Assembly: GCA_963662175.1 (NCBI GenBank)
Contig: OY759222.1
Coordinates: 5,314,713 to 5,378,712, forward strand
Length of the DNA stretch: 64,000 nt
Direction of reading: 5' to 3'
DNA from: Aradus depressus
Lineage: Eukaryota; Arthropoda; Insecta; Hemiptera; Aradidae
Shown: piece by piece, positions 11,201-20,174 of the stretch
Position numbering within the stretch: position 1 is the stretch's first letter
Layout of the letters: every line of letters begins with the position of its first letter
Notes under the pieces: generated by a model
The model's database searches: none
What the model was told of the DNA's origin: nothing
Seen by the model: only the letters and a program-made list of their open reading frames with translations
Made by a program: the position numbers and the translations under genes

Positions 11201-13847
11201 AAGGTGAAATCCAGAGGCGGATTTTAGTTATATTGCGCCCTAAATCCCTTCTAAAGAAAAATTTTGTTTTATAGTTATATATGTATCATTATCGTTAATA
11301 TATTATTTTAAAAATACTACAAAGAAACATAGTGGCATTTTCCCGTTGGTTGGCATATTTGTAATATATACAAAACTAATTAATTAAAATGACACCCCAC
11401 TCGCCTTTACGGTAGAAATGGTACTGTTTTCATGAAAATCGGGGTGTAGAAGTTATGAATTATAATATGAAAATTGTAAATAGTTTTGTTTATATTTGAC
11501 GAAGTTAGAATCAAAATGGTCCAAGTGACATTTTAGAAAATTTTTTGTCAAGTGCATTATCGGGTACAGAAATGATAGTTCTGTTCAGGGAAAAAGTTGT
11601 ACAAGTGAAATCCTAGCCAGTGCTGAGATCTAGTGGCAAATCACTTATAAGTATAATGGTATAAATACCATTTTGGTAACATGAACATGTAACTTAAACA
11701 TATCAATAGTGACCTTGAAATTAAGATTTGTATTCAATTTTATGGTTTGCTAACAGCAACTTTCACCATAAAAGCAGAAGAAAATATATTTCCGGTTTCG
11801 ATAAATTATAGATAGATTTTTTAAATCAGTTAAGAACTTAATGCAAAGTTTCTTCAAAGTTTTAAAAATATCACTTAGACCATTTTGATTCTAACCCCGT
11901 CATTTAACCTGATTTTCCAGATCCTGTTATTTCTGGAAGGAATCAGCTGTTCAGACCTCGAAATTACCGCCTGGGGTGTTTTTACTATTAATTTTGTTTT
12001 GTTTGGATCTGTAAGTATTTTTTTTTTTTAATTATATTTAATTTTTTTTTACTTTTTTACACCTGTATTATAAAGAAGTATTGTTATCGTGCAAAAATCC
12101 GTTTTGATAATTTTCGCGATGTTTGTCTGTGTGTATGTAATGTGAACTTTGTGAGCGATCTAAGCCCAGAAAGGATTGTAGCAATAGAATTGAAATTTGT
12201 TATGAAAATGTCACATGTGCTCACTTAGATCTCATTAGATTTTGGTCGAACTCTGACGAAAATGAAGAACACTTTACTCTGCGCCGTATGTACATTTTAG
12301 AAGATAACCGCGTATATTTATGAGCTCTCGTCAAATAGAAGTTGTAGATAATACTAAGAAGCTCATTTTATGTGAACGAGTAATCTTGAGCAAGGAAGGC
12401 AGGCAACAAGGTTAACTCTGACCTACCGGAAGTCCAGGATTTATCGATACAAGTAAAGTATCGATACTTTTGGCCTATACCAAATAGGTATCGAATAGAT
12501 ATTACTTATATCGATTCAAAATACTCGTTTCAAATTTCAACAATTAAAAAAAAAATTATAAAAATTTTTCAATTCATCAAAATCGTTCACCATTTAATTT
12601 CTTACAATTTTCTTTTATTTGTTGTTGCAATAAAATACTGAACTCAAATTACGGACAAATGATATATATCGAAGGTGATAACCTCACGTGTGATGTGATC
12701 ACGCAGTCTGCGTGATGCGTACTTATTTCTCACCTTATTTACATTAAATGGCTTATCGTTTATGAAGATATAAGTTTGTTTGATTTTGAACAGAACCTTG
12801 AACGAGATTACGATTTCAGCATTATATTTTATTTTCACTTTTCATTTTGTCAATTTATTTTTATTTAACAAATTATAATGCTTCATCCTACGGCGAAAGT
12901 GTGGATTTATTAAACTAAGAACGATTCGATCTCAGCGACTTGCAAAAACTGTTTTAAAAAAGTGAAATATAGTGGAATACGAATAGTCTCCAGTCGTTTT
13001 ATATCCTTAGTAAAAATAAATTGTATGTTTAGACTTTTCATTATTTTCACATATTTTTAATAATATAATTTTATCTTATTCGATTTGATTTATTTGTTTC
13101 TTATGCCCACTACAATATATGATATATACCTTTCAAATTTTATTGTGTTTTGTATTATTATTATGTAGGTATATACATATATTATACAAGGTTTAAAATT
13201 AATTATAACGAAGGTCTCGATTGAATGGAAACGATTTTTATTAATATGTATCTATATAGATTTATACATTTTTTTAAACTAATTAAAACGAACTACTAGG
13301 TATACTCGATACTAATATATATCGATACTTGAGTAGTAACTATCTAAAATTTTATTCGATACTACTCGTGAGTAAAAGTATTGATACTTTGTGATATCGA
13401 TTGAACCCAAGGGAAGTCTCCAACTTTATGTCTAGCGGCAACACAGAACCCTTCTGTTTCTAAACCCTCCATAATGACCTTCATGCCTTCATGATCATCT
13501 CATCAAGTCAAACTATCCTCCCATAAAACTGCTTTTGCCCAAATTTTTTTACCCATTATAAATATGCCAAATAATAAAGAATTTAAGTAAAAAAAAAAAA
13601 AAGCGGTAGCACAAAATTATGAATATATCTGTTTACAGTTTCACTAATATCGATATCGAGACAATAATACGGCTCCGTGGACGGTCTTTGACCTTTACAA
13701 CTCCCATAAACTGTATTCAAACACCTCACTCAAACTAGTTTTGTATTTTTTCAGTTCACCAACACAGTTCTCACATTCTTCATAGCGATGACTTCATTTT
13801 CAAAAGACATAGCTGCCATGGTAAAAGATATGGAATCGAAAAATTGA
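2050..13847 (+). CDS. Insect gustatory receptor-like (7tm_7) gene, 7 coding exons
   Basis: Joined exons 2050-2262, 4432-4765, 7682-7845, 8844-8936, 9847-9915, 11921-12010 and 13755-13847 give one open frame of about 351 residues ending in TGA. All introns are GT..AG and all phases match. Gustatory receptors are multi-pass membrane ligand-gated channels of chemosensory neurons. Visible family features: an N-terminal block with FGLFP followed by a hydrophobic helix, further hydrophobic segments in exons 2, 3, 4 and 6/7, a charged region ending in RFRI before exon 3 (intracellular loop), and a C-terminal ITAWGVFTIN stretch followed by TFFIAMTSF, which sits where the family signature TYxxxxxQF lies but is degenerate (TFxxxxxSF). 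Last exon borders before the C-terminal helix fit conserved insect Gr/Or intron positions. The length is slightly short for the family (usually 350-450). Start ATG 2050 is the first ATG; a GTG-led frame extends to 2029. An odorant receptor is the main alternative. Ligand unknown. Confidence 0.72.
2304..2587 (-). mobile_element. SINE-A in receptor intron 1
   Basis: Reverse copy, from the hairpin (2315) to the tRNA-like head; it lacks the last ~40 bp of the 3' end. Confidence 0.9.
2860..3490. repeat. Degenerate tandem repeat (3 units) flanked by GGGTC/GACCC-rich blocks
   Basis: Three diverged units of roughly 110-130 bp near 3040, 3160 and 3280 share TGAATTTGAGGCTACA-like, CAAACTTGAGGCTAGC-like and AAGTTTC..GCTCTC phrases. 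GACCCGGGTC-like blocks lie at about 2885-2955 and 3400-3480. Function unknown; it fills receptor intron 1. Confidence 0.5.
3678..4618 (+). repeat. Five tandem copies of the start of receptor exon 2 plus its acceptor
   Basis: Copies start at ATG 3678, 3866, 4055, 4244 and 4432; spacing is 188, 189, 189 and 188 bp. Copies are nearly identical. Each copy after the first is preceded by a pyrimidine tract and TATTTCAG. The unique left flank ends TATTTCAG and the last copy runs into TATTTCAC inside the exon, so the array appears to have arisen between two TATTTCA microhomologies. A C-run of 4 (copies 1, 4, 5) or 5 (copies 2, 3) sets the reading frame. Confidence 0.9.
4432..4765 (+). CDS. Receptor exon 2 (the only copy that gives an open frame)
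   Basis: Starts after TATTTCAG at 4431 and ends GATTG|GTAAGT, phase 1; 111 codons plus one base. It holds two hydrophobic segments (LLWIVLTLAPFVFYF and TVLYTFFVCQL) and ends in a basic RARFRI. It is the last of five tandem copies of the exon's first ~188 bp. Splicing to any earlier copy meets a stop before the exon end. Confidence 0.7.
4826..5047 (+). mobile_element. SINE-A, 3' truncated
   Basis: tRNA-like head with intact A and B boxes; stops at ATTTATGACTCCC, losing the hairpin part. Starts 60 bp past the receptor exon 2 donor. Confidence 0.88.
5048..5340. other. Very AT-rich intron sequence
   Basis: Mostly A and T with no recognisable structure; nothing else seen. Confidence 0.4.
5341..5960 (-). 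mobile_element. piggyBac-type transposon, terminal remnant
   Basis: TTAA at 5341-5344 is followed by CCCTCCGAGTACTAGGTGG, a piggyBac-like terminus, and by a subterminal palindrome GGGGTCCGTGCAGACCCC. The C-terminal transposase fragment (5725-5931) reads toward this end. The other end is missing; a SINE-A follows at 6034. Confidence 0.75.
5725..5931 (-). pseudogene. piggyBac transposase C-terminal cysteine-rich domain fragment
   Basis: Contains CSQFMC, then YSCFKCHNPICKDHE and SCLQCFEE, matching the C..C-C..C-C..H-C..C zinc-finger-like tail of piggyBac transposases that binds the transposon end. Catalytic domain (DDD) is absent from the window, so this is a broken copy. Confidence 0.78.
6034..6337 (-). 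mobile_element. SINE-A, near full length
   Basis: Reverse copy from CTCATTCCCGAGC to GAGCTACCGGCTCCC, with a shortened middle (ACATCGGAACCATCGC). Confidence 0.9.
6406..6831 (-). pseudogene. LINE reverse transcriptase C-terminal fragment
   Basis: 141 codons open. LTWNPH and RIQVFQSK are typical of Jockey-clade RT C-termini. No nuclease or RNase H is visible. Not a host gene. Confidence 0.8.
7002..7204 (+). mobile_element. SINE-B, complete tRNA-derived SINE with poly-A tail
   Basis: Head GGGGAGCCATGGTGGCCGTG with B box GGGTTCGAATCCC; the GTGGCCGTGCGG A-box region resembles a type II (Leu/Ser) tRNA. Ends in a 14-base A run. Flanked by perfect 13-bp duplications AATGTGAACGAGG at 6989-7001 and 7205-7217. 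Inserted in the LINE RT fragment, so younger than it. Confidence 0.93.
7440..7600 (+). repeat. Repeat F arm, related to 62551-62890
   Basis: Shares TTCTGATTGACAGAAGGAA, ACACATGTGTTATAGATA and the CTGATGA motif with the fold-back at 62551-62890 and with 9680-9730. Confidence 0.65.
7553..7582 (+). ncRNA. Hammerhead-like core, decayed
   Basis: CTGATGA, hairpin GGGAGTGCTTCCC, then AAAAC where a hammerhead needs GAAAC. The core guanine is lost, so cleavage is unlikely. Confidence 0.45.
7682..7845 (+). CDS. Receptor exon 3
   Basis: Acceptor CCAG|TACGTC gives the two bases needed after the phase-1 exon 2. It encodes RQMVKTPEDGRLAFNAL, then a hydrophobic segment ILTFVLFIGCDTLINIYISVY. Donor GAG|GTATCT, phase 0. 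Confidence 0.72.
7846..8843. other. Receptor intron 3; mostly unstructured
   Basis: AT-rich with a GC-richer 8390-8720 part that I could not identify. A short reverse piece of repeat R lies near 8250-8335 (TTACTGGTTTTGGAGGGGA, TCGTTCTGGAGAAGTACAT). Confidence 0.4.
8844..8936 (+). CDS. Receptor exon 4
   Basis: 31 codons between TTGCAG|GAA and GAG|GTGGGT, phase 0 at both ends. Hydrophobic centre YLTLYVIAKL, followed by acidic residues. Confidence 0.72.
8937..9846. other. Receptor intron 4
   Basis: AT-rich. A tail piece of repeat R is at about 9590-9650 (CAGCATCGAATTTTTGACCG) and is followed by the hammerhead-like motif at 9696. No exon seen. Confidence 0.4.
9696..9724 (+). ncRNA. Hammerhead-ribozyme-like core, all core bases intact
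   Basis: CTGATGA, then GGAACACTTCC able to form helix II, then GAAACGTC. This matches the hammerhead core CUGANGA / GAAA / UH. The ACGU between GAA and C is self-complementary, as expected for short-helix-III, dimer-acting hammerheads of Penelope-type elements. Helix I pairing with the flanks (TTATAGATA / GTCTGTAAT) is only partial. Confidence 0.5.
9847..9915 (+). CDS. Receptor exon 5
   Basis: 23 codons between TTTAG|GGT and CAG|GTAGGT, phase 0. Hydrophilic, rich in K, Q and T; the expected last intracellular loop. Confidence 0.7.
10297..10954. mobile_element. PIF/Harbinger-type nonautonomous element with MADF fragment
   Basis: Inverted ends GTGTTCCCGCCCACTAGG and GAACCCACGCACTAGG (right end reversed), both followed by CAGCCA, flanked by TTA at 10294-10296 and 10955-10957. 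TTA duplication plus a MADF accessory exon fits PIF/Harbinger. Lies in receptor intron 5. Confidence 0.78.
10600..10878 (-). pseudogene. MADF-domain accessory ORF fragment of a Harbinger element
   Basis: SFDTEKFIREVESRNAIWDI followed by VKRRRWEEITNIMCEEN matches the first two helices of a MADF (Myb/SANT-like) domain. The frame runs into GAATTTG|GTAAGT, a good donor, suggesting a first exon whose remainder was deleted. Confidence 0.7.
10955..11920. other. Rest of receptor intron 5
   Basis: AT-rich. Part of 11390-11900 has a loose inverted relation (TCAAAATGGTCC near 11510 and ACCATTTTGATTC near 11878), suggesting an old fold-back element. Confidence 0.35.
11921..12010 (+). CDS. Receptor exon 6
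   Basis: 30 codons between TTCCAG|ATC and TCT|GTAAGT, phase 0. Encodes LEITAWGVFTINFVLFGS, matching the conserved segment before the last Gr helix. Confidence 0.75.
12436..13411. mobile_element. hAT-like nonautonomous element with TATCGATA-rich ends
   Basis: Left end AGGATTTATCGATAC and right end (reversed) CTTGGGTTCAATCGATATC; both ends carry many TATCGATAC-like motifs. Flanked by GGAAGTCC (12428-12435) and GGAAGTCT (13412-13419), an 8-bp duplication with one mismatch. Lies in receptor intron 6. Confidence 0.65.
13755..13847 (+). CDS. Receptor exon 7 (stop exon)
   Basis: Acceptor TTTTTTCAG|TTC. Encodes the final helix with TFFIAMTSF in the position of the family's TYxxxxxQF motif, then a short tail and TGA at 13845-13847. 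No canonical AATAAA is obvious in the next 100 bases. Confidence 0.72.
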   Translation, partial: FTNTVLTFFIAMTSFSKDIAAMVKDMESKN

Positions 13848-14232
13848 ACAACTTTATTAGATCATATAGACAATTTGTTATTATTTTTAATTATTATTCT
13901 TATAGAAAATAAGAAGTTGTGAAAAAAGTAATCAGCCTACTTTCCAACGTTACTAAAGTAGTTTATACGATAAGTATAAAAACGTGTTAAAAAAAACATA
14001 TTTTATTCACAGAAGGAAATTATGTTGACATTATTTACAATATTTTACAAATATTTCTTTTTGTTAAAAATGTTCGTCATAACAAATCGACCACTTGGAC
14101 ACAAACTGTTGATTGTCTTTTTTCGGTTTTGGATCATCTGTTATTTTAGTAGCCAATTATCAGCTGGCAGGTTGGCAATGTTGTTTGGATATATTTGTAT
14201 GTTTGTCCACTTAGCGACACCGTCGTTGTTCG
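13848..14232. other. Receptor 3' flank
   Basis: AT-rich with no clear polyadenylation signal; no further exon found. Confidence 0.4.
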
Positions 14233-14515
14233 GGTACAATCGCTACTGTAGTATATCGCTGCCTTGCAGGTAAAAGAGCGAATAGACCATTTTTCAGAAA
14301 TTTTACTTTTTGATTCGGCATTCATCTAGTTTTACTGAGTGCATTAGTGCAAAAAATAAATGACATCGTATTAATTTTATATACAATAAACCTTTCAATG
14401 AAACTGAGAAAAAGCATAATATTGCCGAAAAGTTTGACTAATGTAACTAAATCGGTTCCTGTAAAATTTGCCAAATGGTCTATTCGCCCTTTTACCTGCG
14501 AGGTAGCGATATACC
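14233..14515. repeat. Fold-back (inverted repeat) element
   Basis: CAGGTAAAAGAGCGAATAGA near 14267-14287 is matched in reverse by TCTATTCGCCCTTTTACCTG near 14479-14499, with GTAGTATATCGCTGCC / GGTAGCGATATACC further out. Arms are about 60 bp. No ORF supported. Confidence 0.7.
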
Positions 14516-14722
14516 AGGCATACTCAACCTGTGCTCTTGAGTACAAGTGTGCGCAATTATTATAAAAATACATATATTATTGTTTTTATTATTATTGTTT
14601 ACTGGGAATGTTGATTTAATAATAAAGAGCTCTTATCTGAAACTGTTTTATTGTCTGAAAAGTATTTTCCTATACTCCTTTAGTCTGTTATTGTTGTTTA
14701 TTTAATAATTAGATTGTTATTG

Positions 14723-14985
14723 TGACTCATGCCCGGTTATTAATTCATTTCGCCTACTACCAGAGCGCTCTTTCCTCGCTCTGGTGGACATGAGCCCGAC
14801 TCTACTATGAGACTACCAAATGTTGCCTTTCCTGGTTTATTCATCTAGAGTAGAGTTATTTACCGAGTATTTGGCATCGCACAGGCTCGTTTAAAGTACC
14901 ATCCGAAGGACGGCGTGCTCAAGTTTCCATCTCCCAGATAAAAAAAAAAAATAAGCGACTCAACAGGGTTTCGAACCCGCGATTT
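14723..14985 (-). mobile_element. SINE-A, head-truncated
   Basis: Runs from GACTCATGCCCGG to the B box region (GGTTTCGAACCC); A box missing. Confidence 0.88.
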
Positions 14986-15199
14986 ATTTATTAATGGAGT
15001 TTAGTTGGTGGTCAGCCTCTCAACGAAACTTATATTGTAAAATACTTCATTTAATTCCAGTATTTGTCTGGGCCCACAGCTATTTGATTCTAGAGGCATC
15101 TTGCAAACAATTTACTTTGCCGGACCATTCAATAAAAGTCATCGTTACTTCCTTAAACTTAAATTACTTCCTTATCTTAAATTATTTTTAATCAATTAA

Positions 15200-15450
15200 T
15201 TTTTCACTCTTTCCCTAAATTTTTCTTCTCCTTATTCCGATTCGATCAAAGAAAAATTAAGTGTCTTACTTACTTACCTGAACCCAGATATAAAATTTCT
15301 TATCGAAAGGAAGATTTTGGATTAAGCACTCAACTAAACTTCCACTCCTCTTTGGCCAATTTTGCTGAAAATCAGTTAAGTCTTACAGATGAACTTCTAG
15401 ATCTAGATACAGGAATTTAGTGTCGATAGATTAATTTCATCCACGGACAG
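15200..15450 (+). repeat. Repeat R, partial copy
   Basis: Phrases TTTGCTGAAAATCAGTTAAG and TTTAGTGTCGATAGATTAAT followed by CATCCACGGACAGAGACA align with the middle of family R. Confidence 0.5.
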
Positions 15451-15549
15451 AGACAGGCCTTAATATTGATTAAATTTGTGTCTGAGCTGGAAAAGAAGAA
15501 ATTGTTTTCATTTTGTGAAAACTCAACAATGATTTTTTGCCCGATTACA

Positions 15550-15790
15550 GAAACCCGGCCGAAGTCCTTAGTTTATGTTATCTGGGAGGAAAAAAACTTG
15601 AGCACGCCGTCCTTTGGATGGGAGTTTAAGCGATGGTTCCGAGTCCGTACGATGTCAGGTACTCTTACCCCTAGTAAATACTAATTTAGGGTAAGCAAAA
15701 TTTAGGTCTCCCATATTAGAGTTGGACTCCACCAGAGAGATGAAAGAGCGCTCTGGTAGTAGGCGTATGACCTTGTAGTTAAAGCCCAGG
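15550..15790 (+). mobile_element. SINE-A, 5' truncated
   Basis: Starts at GAAACCCGGCCG (B box edge) and ends in AAAGCCCAGG; hairpin part intact. Confidence 0.88.
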
Positions 15791-15851
15791 TTTCAGATTT
15801 GATGAGGCAACTCAGATTTTTCATTTTATGTGTAGATAGATTTCTATGGGC

Positions 15852-16137
15852 TGTGCTTCCCTATTAAACGCAAGATCACTGGTTCGAAACCCGGCCGAAC
15901 CCCTTAGAAAGAAGGTGACCAATCCTTGAGGACACCGTCCTTCAGATGGGAGTTTAAGCGATGGTTCCGAGCTTGTACGATATGAGATACTCGTTAAAGA
16001 CCTCTCTAGGTGAATAACAATTTAGGATTCGCAAAATTTATGACTCCTACAGTAGAGTCGGGCTCATGTCCACCAGAGTGATGAAAGAGCGCTCTGGTAG
16101 TAGGCGATATGACCTCGTAGTAAAAGCCTGGATGAGT
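15852..16137 (+). mobile_element. SINE-A, 5' truncated
   Basis: Starts within the tRNA-like part (GCTTCCCTATTAAACGCAAG), contains the B box GGTTCGAAACCC, ends AAAGCCTGGATGAG. Tandem with the 15550 copy, same orientation. Confidence 0.88.
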
Positions 16138-16365
16138 AACAATAACTTACAACTAATTTCGCCCATTCGGCCATCTTCAGAGTGTATAATTTTTAATCTA
16201 TACAATAAAACATTCGAAAAATGTGTTACATAATTTATGGACGGCCCCTGGCTGATTGGATTGATTTCATTGCGACAGTACGTCATGACTGTTGATTGGG
16301 AAGGACAAACATTTCCGTACAAAGGCCCATCATCTTTTGACCCAATTAGTCATATTGTTGGTTAT

Positions 16366-16672
16366 TATGACTCATGCCCGGGCTTTACTACAAGGTCATA
16401 TCGCCTAGTATGCCCATCATTACGTCACTCTGGTGACAATAAGTCCGACTCTACATAGGAGTGCCTACCCTAAATTTTTATTTACCTAGGCTATCGGATC
16501 TTTAACGAGTACCCGACATCGTACAGGACTCGGGACCACATCTTAACGTCCCACCCGAAGGACGGTGTACATAAGTTGTTTTTTTACTTCCCAGATAAAA
16601 TAAACTAAGAGGCTCGACCGGTTTTCGAACCCGTGATCTTGAGTTCAGTAAGCAAGCACGCATACCGGTGCC
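16366..16672 (-). mobile_element. SINE-A
   Basis: From GACTCATGCCCGGG to GCACGCATACC; diverged hairpin part (CCTAGTATGCCCATC). Confidence 0.88.
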
Positions 16673-16699
16673 TTCATCATATTATATCTTTGTTGAGGT

Positions 16700-17034
16700 C
16701 TGTCTAATGTTACCCTTGTTATTCCAAATCTCTTTTTGACGTATAACACCATTACTTATTTTGATCTCAAAACATTTATTTACGATAATAATAATAATAT
16801 TCTTTTCAACAGACATTTTTTAGTTTTTACAACGGTTCGAGAGGAATCATCATCATCAATCATCATCAGTTACTCAAATCACTAAGGGGTTATCAAAGAT
16901 GTCAACATGTAAAATATGTCTCTGTAAAAATAATATAATGAACAACATAAACTATTTTTTACATAAACATTTTCAAATCAATTATTTATATTTTTTTTTA
17001 TTGTACACTTAAAAGAAAGTAATAATACGTATTC
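16700..17034. other. AT-rich, no gene seen
   Basis: Contains a short ATCATCATCAATCATCATCA run; no other structure. Confidence 0.4.
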
Positions 17035-17190
17035 ACAGAAAACTTCCGCAATCTATTAACTTTTCGCTCCTTCTTCAAAACCAGTCGACCGTTTGCGCGA
17101 ATATTCATTCATCAGTTGATTTGCATAGGGGCTTCTATATCCTCAAACTAAATTTTGAGTCGATAAATTCATTTTATCGTGAGTTATCGT
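17035..17190 (+). repeat. Repeat R, partial copy
   Basis: TTTTCGCTCCTTCTTCAAAA, CCAGTCGACCGTTTGCGC and TTGCATAGGGGCTTCTA match the left half of family R. Confidence 0.65.
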
Positions 17191-17322
17191 GTTACAGAGA
17201 TGGGACCTACACTTGAAAATCTATGGCATAACTGCATCGATCAGCAAATGCAAAAAGATGGGAGTCCTTTTATTAAATACAGTTCTATTACAGAGTGAGC
17301 TCACCGGTTGTTATGTTATGAT

Positions 17323-17636
17323 TATGACTCATGCCCGGGCTTTAACTATGAGGTCATATCGCCTACTACCAGAGCGCTCTTTCGTCACTTTGGTGGACAT
17401 GAGTCCGAATCTACTGTGGGAGTCCTAAATTTTTATTTACCTAGGGTAGGGGTCTTTAACGAGTGCCTGACATCATACAGGCTCGGGACCATCGCTTAAC
17501 GTCCCATCCAGAAGGACGGCGTGCCTAAGTCTATTTTACCTCCCAGATAAAATAAACTAAGGGCCTCGGCCGGGTTTCGAACCCACGACCTTGAGCTCAG
17601 AAGGCAAGCACGCTGACCACTGAGCTACCGGCGCCC
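17323..17636 (-). mobile_element. SINE-A, full length, with target duplication
   Basis: CTCACCGGTT occurs just left (17300-17309) and just right (17640-17649), consistent with a 10-bp duplication. The left side has a tail of TTATG repeats between duplication and SINE. Confidence 0.92.
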
Positions 17637-17730
17637 TCAACTCACCGGTTAAACGACGACGAATGAGACATTTGAATAATAGCACGTGAAATGAGAGCTC
17701 TACCAATTTTAAGGCACTTTCTAATACAAT

Positions 17731-18035
17731 AGTTAGTTATTATGACTCATGCCCGGGCTTTAACTACGAGGTCATATCGCCTACTACCAGAGCGCTCTTT
17801 TGTCACTCTGGTGGACATTAGCCCGACTCTACTGTGGGAGTCCTAAATGTTGCCTTACCTAAATTTTTATTCATCTAGGGGAGGGATCTTTAACGAGTAC
17901 CTGACATCGTACAGGCTCGGGACCCTCGCTTAACGTCCTATCCGAAGGACGGCGTGCTCAAGTTTATTTTTCTTCACATATAAAATAAACTAAGAGCCTC
18001 GCCCGGGTTTCGAAACCGCGATCTTGAGCTAGTAG
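17731..18035 (-). mobile_element. SINE-A, head partly lost
   Basis: Tail AGTTAGTTATTATGACTCAT, complete middle, ends at CTTGAGCTAGTAGGCAT. Only about 95 bp separate it from the previous copy. Confidence 0.9.
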
Positions 18036-18476
18036 GCATAGTATGTTATGTGATTATTTTTCTACTGAGAAACAATAGAAAAACCTTTTGTTTACATTTG
18101 GTGTGTTGTTGACACAGCTGTTAATAAATGCCGCAATTATTGCTTCCTTCTTTAGCGGAAGTTCCCTCTTCTTTTCCCCTCTCAAACATTCCTTCAGCTG
18201 CTTTGAATCTTTCAAACCTTTCTTTTTTTTTCTTTTGAGTTTAGTGCTTTATTAAATTTTACGTCGAAATGTCGCACTCAAAAATTTTGCTTGAGTTCTA
18301 TAAAAATAAGGAAGACGAAATGGGATTCGCCATGGTGAACGAAATAATTATTCAACCAAAACATGTCAAAATATAAAAAAAAAAAAATACGAAAATTAAC
18401 GATTTAAAAAAAATAATAAGTAATTATTAATTAGATAATAATAATACATACTTTAAGTACATAGGTATTAAAGTAA
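18036..18476. other. Unassigned AT-rich stretch
   Basis: No credible exon or element border. Confidence 0.4.
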
Positions 18477-18491
18477 AGCCGCGTTTACACT

Positions 18492-18785
18492 ATGTAGCAA
18501 AGCCCCGAACTATGTAGCCCCGAGCTATGTAGCCCCGAGCTATGTAGCAAAGCCCCGAACTATGTAGCCCCGAGCTATGTAGCAAAGCCCCGAACTATGT
18601 AGCCCCGAGCTATGTAGCCCCGAGCTATGTAGCCCCGAACTATGTAGCCCCGAGCTATGTAGCAAAGCCCCGAACTATGTAGCCCCGAGCTATGTAGCCC
18701 CGAGCTATGTAGCAAAGCCCCGAACTATGTAGCCCCGAGCTATGTAGCAAAGCCCCGAACTATGTAGCCCCGAGCTATGTAGCCG
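18492..18785 (+). repeat. Minisatellite made of 15- and 20-bp units
   Basis: Units GTAGCCCCGAGCTAT (15 bp) and GTAGCAAAGCCCCGAACTAT (20 bp) alternate irregularly about 17 times. It begins at the TATGTAGC of the element's terminal repeat, so it seems to have grown out of the transposon end. Confidence 0.92.
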
Positions 18786-18993
18786 TGCTACAAGTTTTTG
18801 AAAACGCCACCCGAAAAGAGCTATATAGCCGGGCTGGTAGCGCGTTTTTTGTTGTAGCACAGCTATATAGCTGTAGCCCGAAACAACTACATGTTTCTTG
18901 GTTGCCATCTCGAAGTAAACTGGTTGATTTCATCAAGTACAGCTCATACAACTGCTACAGCGACACCACGAAACGTTTTTAGACATAACTATA

Positions 18994-19440
18994 TAGACTT
19001 GAAAAAATAAAAAAAACTTGTTTATTTAAGATATTGTCTAATTTCACTAACTATATATACATGGGAGTACTTTCGGTATTTCTACCATCCTCAGCCAAAA
19101 GCATAAGAGATAAGACGTAAGTTAATATTACAGAATGTCAGCCTCTCGAGGAACCCCTTACCCTCCCTCCTGGTGTTCCCCATGACGTCAGACATTCCTA
19201 ACTAAGCTAAACTGTCAAGCTGTGAGATATTTTATGACAAGGCGGTCCCCATATTTCAAATGTGTGACCCCTTCCAAGATCTAGGTAATATTGTAGACTA
19301 TAATGCATTAACAATGAAAAGGCGAATAATATAACATTAACAAATCAAAAATAATTGGTTCCAGTTACTCCCATGTATATACAGTTAGTGAAATTAGACA
19401 ATATCTTAAATAAACAAGTTTTTTCTATTTTTTCAAGTCC
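18994..19440. repeat. Nested inverted-repeat element
   Basis: GACTTGAAAAAATA at the left and TATTTTTTCAAGTC at the right; arms of about 75 bp include AACTTGTTTATTTAAGATAT and TCACTAACTATATATACATG with their reverse complements near 19365-19425. Confidence 0.82.
19063..19094 (-). ncRNA. Hammerhead-like core, second type
   Basis: Minus strand: CTGAGGA, hairpin GGTAGAAATACC, GAAAGTACTC. Core CUGANGA/GAAA/UH is met and AGUACU is self-complementary. Helix I support is weak (TTGG / CCAT). Confidence 0.4.
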
Positions 19441-19712
19441 ATTTGAATTATTTTACAATATCTCTGCAATAATGTCAGTTTTCAGAACTATATAGCTCAG
19501 TTACATAGCTGCTACGTAGTGTAAACCCGACTTAAGTATTTTTTTTTTACTTTTTTCCATAGTGTACCTACGTATTATATACTTACATAATAAAAGAATG
19601 TATGAAAATAATGTTTTGTTTATTTTTCTACCCCTCCTCAACTAACACCTCTCTATTATGAACAAAAATACATCCTCCTTTCGTGTCCGTTGTAAAGAGG
19701 TATCACTGTAGG

Positions 19713-19876
19713 TTAGATTAGGTTTTATGACTCATGCCCGAGCTTTAACTATGAAGTCATATCGCCGCCTACTACCAGAGCTCTCTTTCGTCACTCTGGT
19801 GGACATGAGCCCGACTCAATTGTGGGAGTCCTAAATTTTGCCTACCCTAAATTTTTATTCACCTTGGGCAGTCTTA
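19713..19876 (-). mobile_element. SINE-A, 5' truncated, TTAGG-like tail
   Basis: Starts at GGTTAGATTAGGTTTTATGA and runs to the point where the next SINE-A is inserted (GGGCAGTCTTA). Confidence 0.88.
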
Positions 19877-20163
19877 GGTTAGGTTTTTATGACTCATGCC
19901 CGGGCTTTAACTACGAGGTCATATCGCCTACTACCAGAGCGCTCTTTCGTCACTCTGGTGGACATGAGCCCGACTCTACTGTGGGAGTCCTAAATTTTGC
20001 CTACCCTAAATTTTTATTCATCTAGGGTAGGGGTCTTTAACGAGTACCTGACATCGTACAGGCTCGGGACCATCGCTTAACGTCCCATCCGAAGGACGGC
20101 GTGCTTAAGTTTATTTTACCTCCCAGATAAAATAAACTAAGGGCCTCGGTCGGGCTTATTAAT
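19877..20163 (-). mobile_element. SINE-A nested in a SINE-A, with target duplication
   Basis: Flanked by perfect 11-bp GGGCAGTCTTA at 19866-19876 and 20164-20174. Tail reads GGTTAGGTTTTTATGACTC. Head lost after CCTCGGTCGGGC. Confidence 0.93.
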
Positions 20164-20174
20164 GGGCAGTCTTA

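Larger units (their letters stand above)
18477..19532. mobile_element. Harbinger-like nonautonomous element with expanded end and nested fold-back
   Basis: Ends AGCCGCGTTTACACTATGTA and (reversed) AGTCGGGTTTACACTACGTA, flanked by TAA at 18474-18476 and 19533-19535. The left terminal TATGTAGC motif has expanded into a 300-bp minisatellite, and another inverted-repeat element (about 18994-19440) sits inside. Confidence 0.75.
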
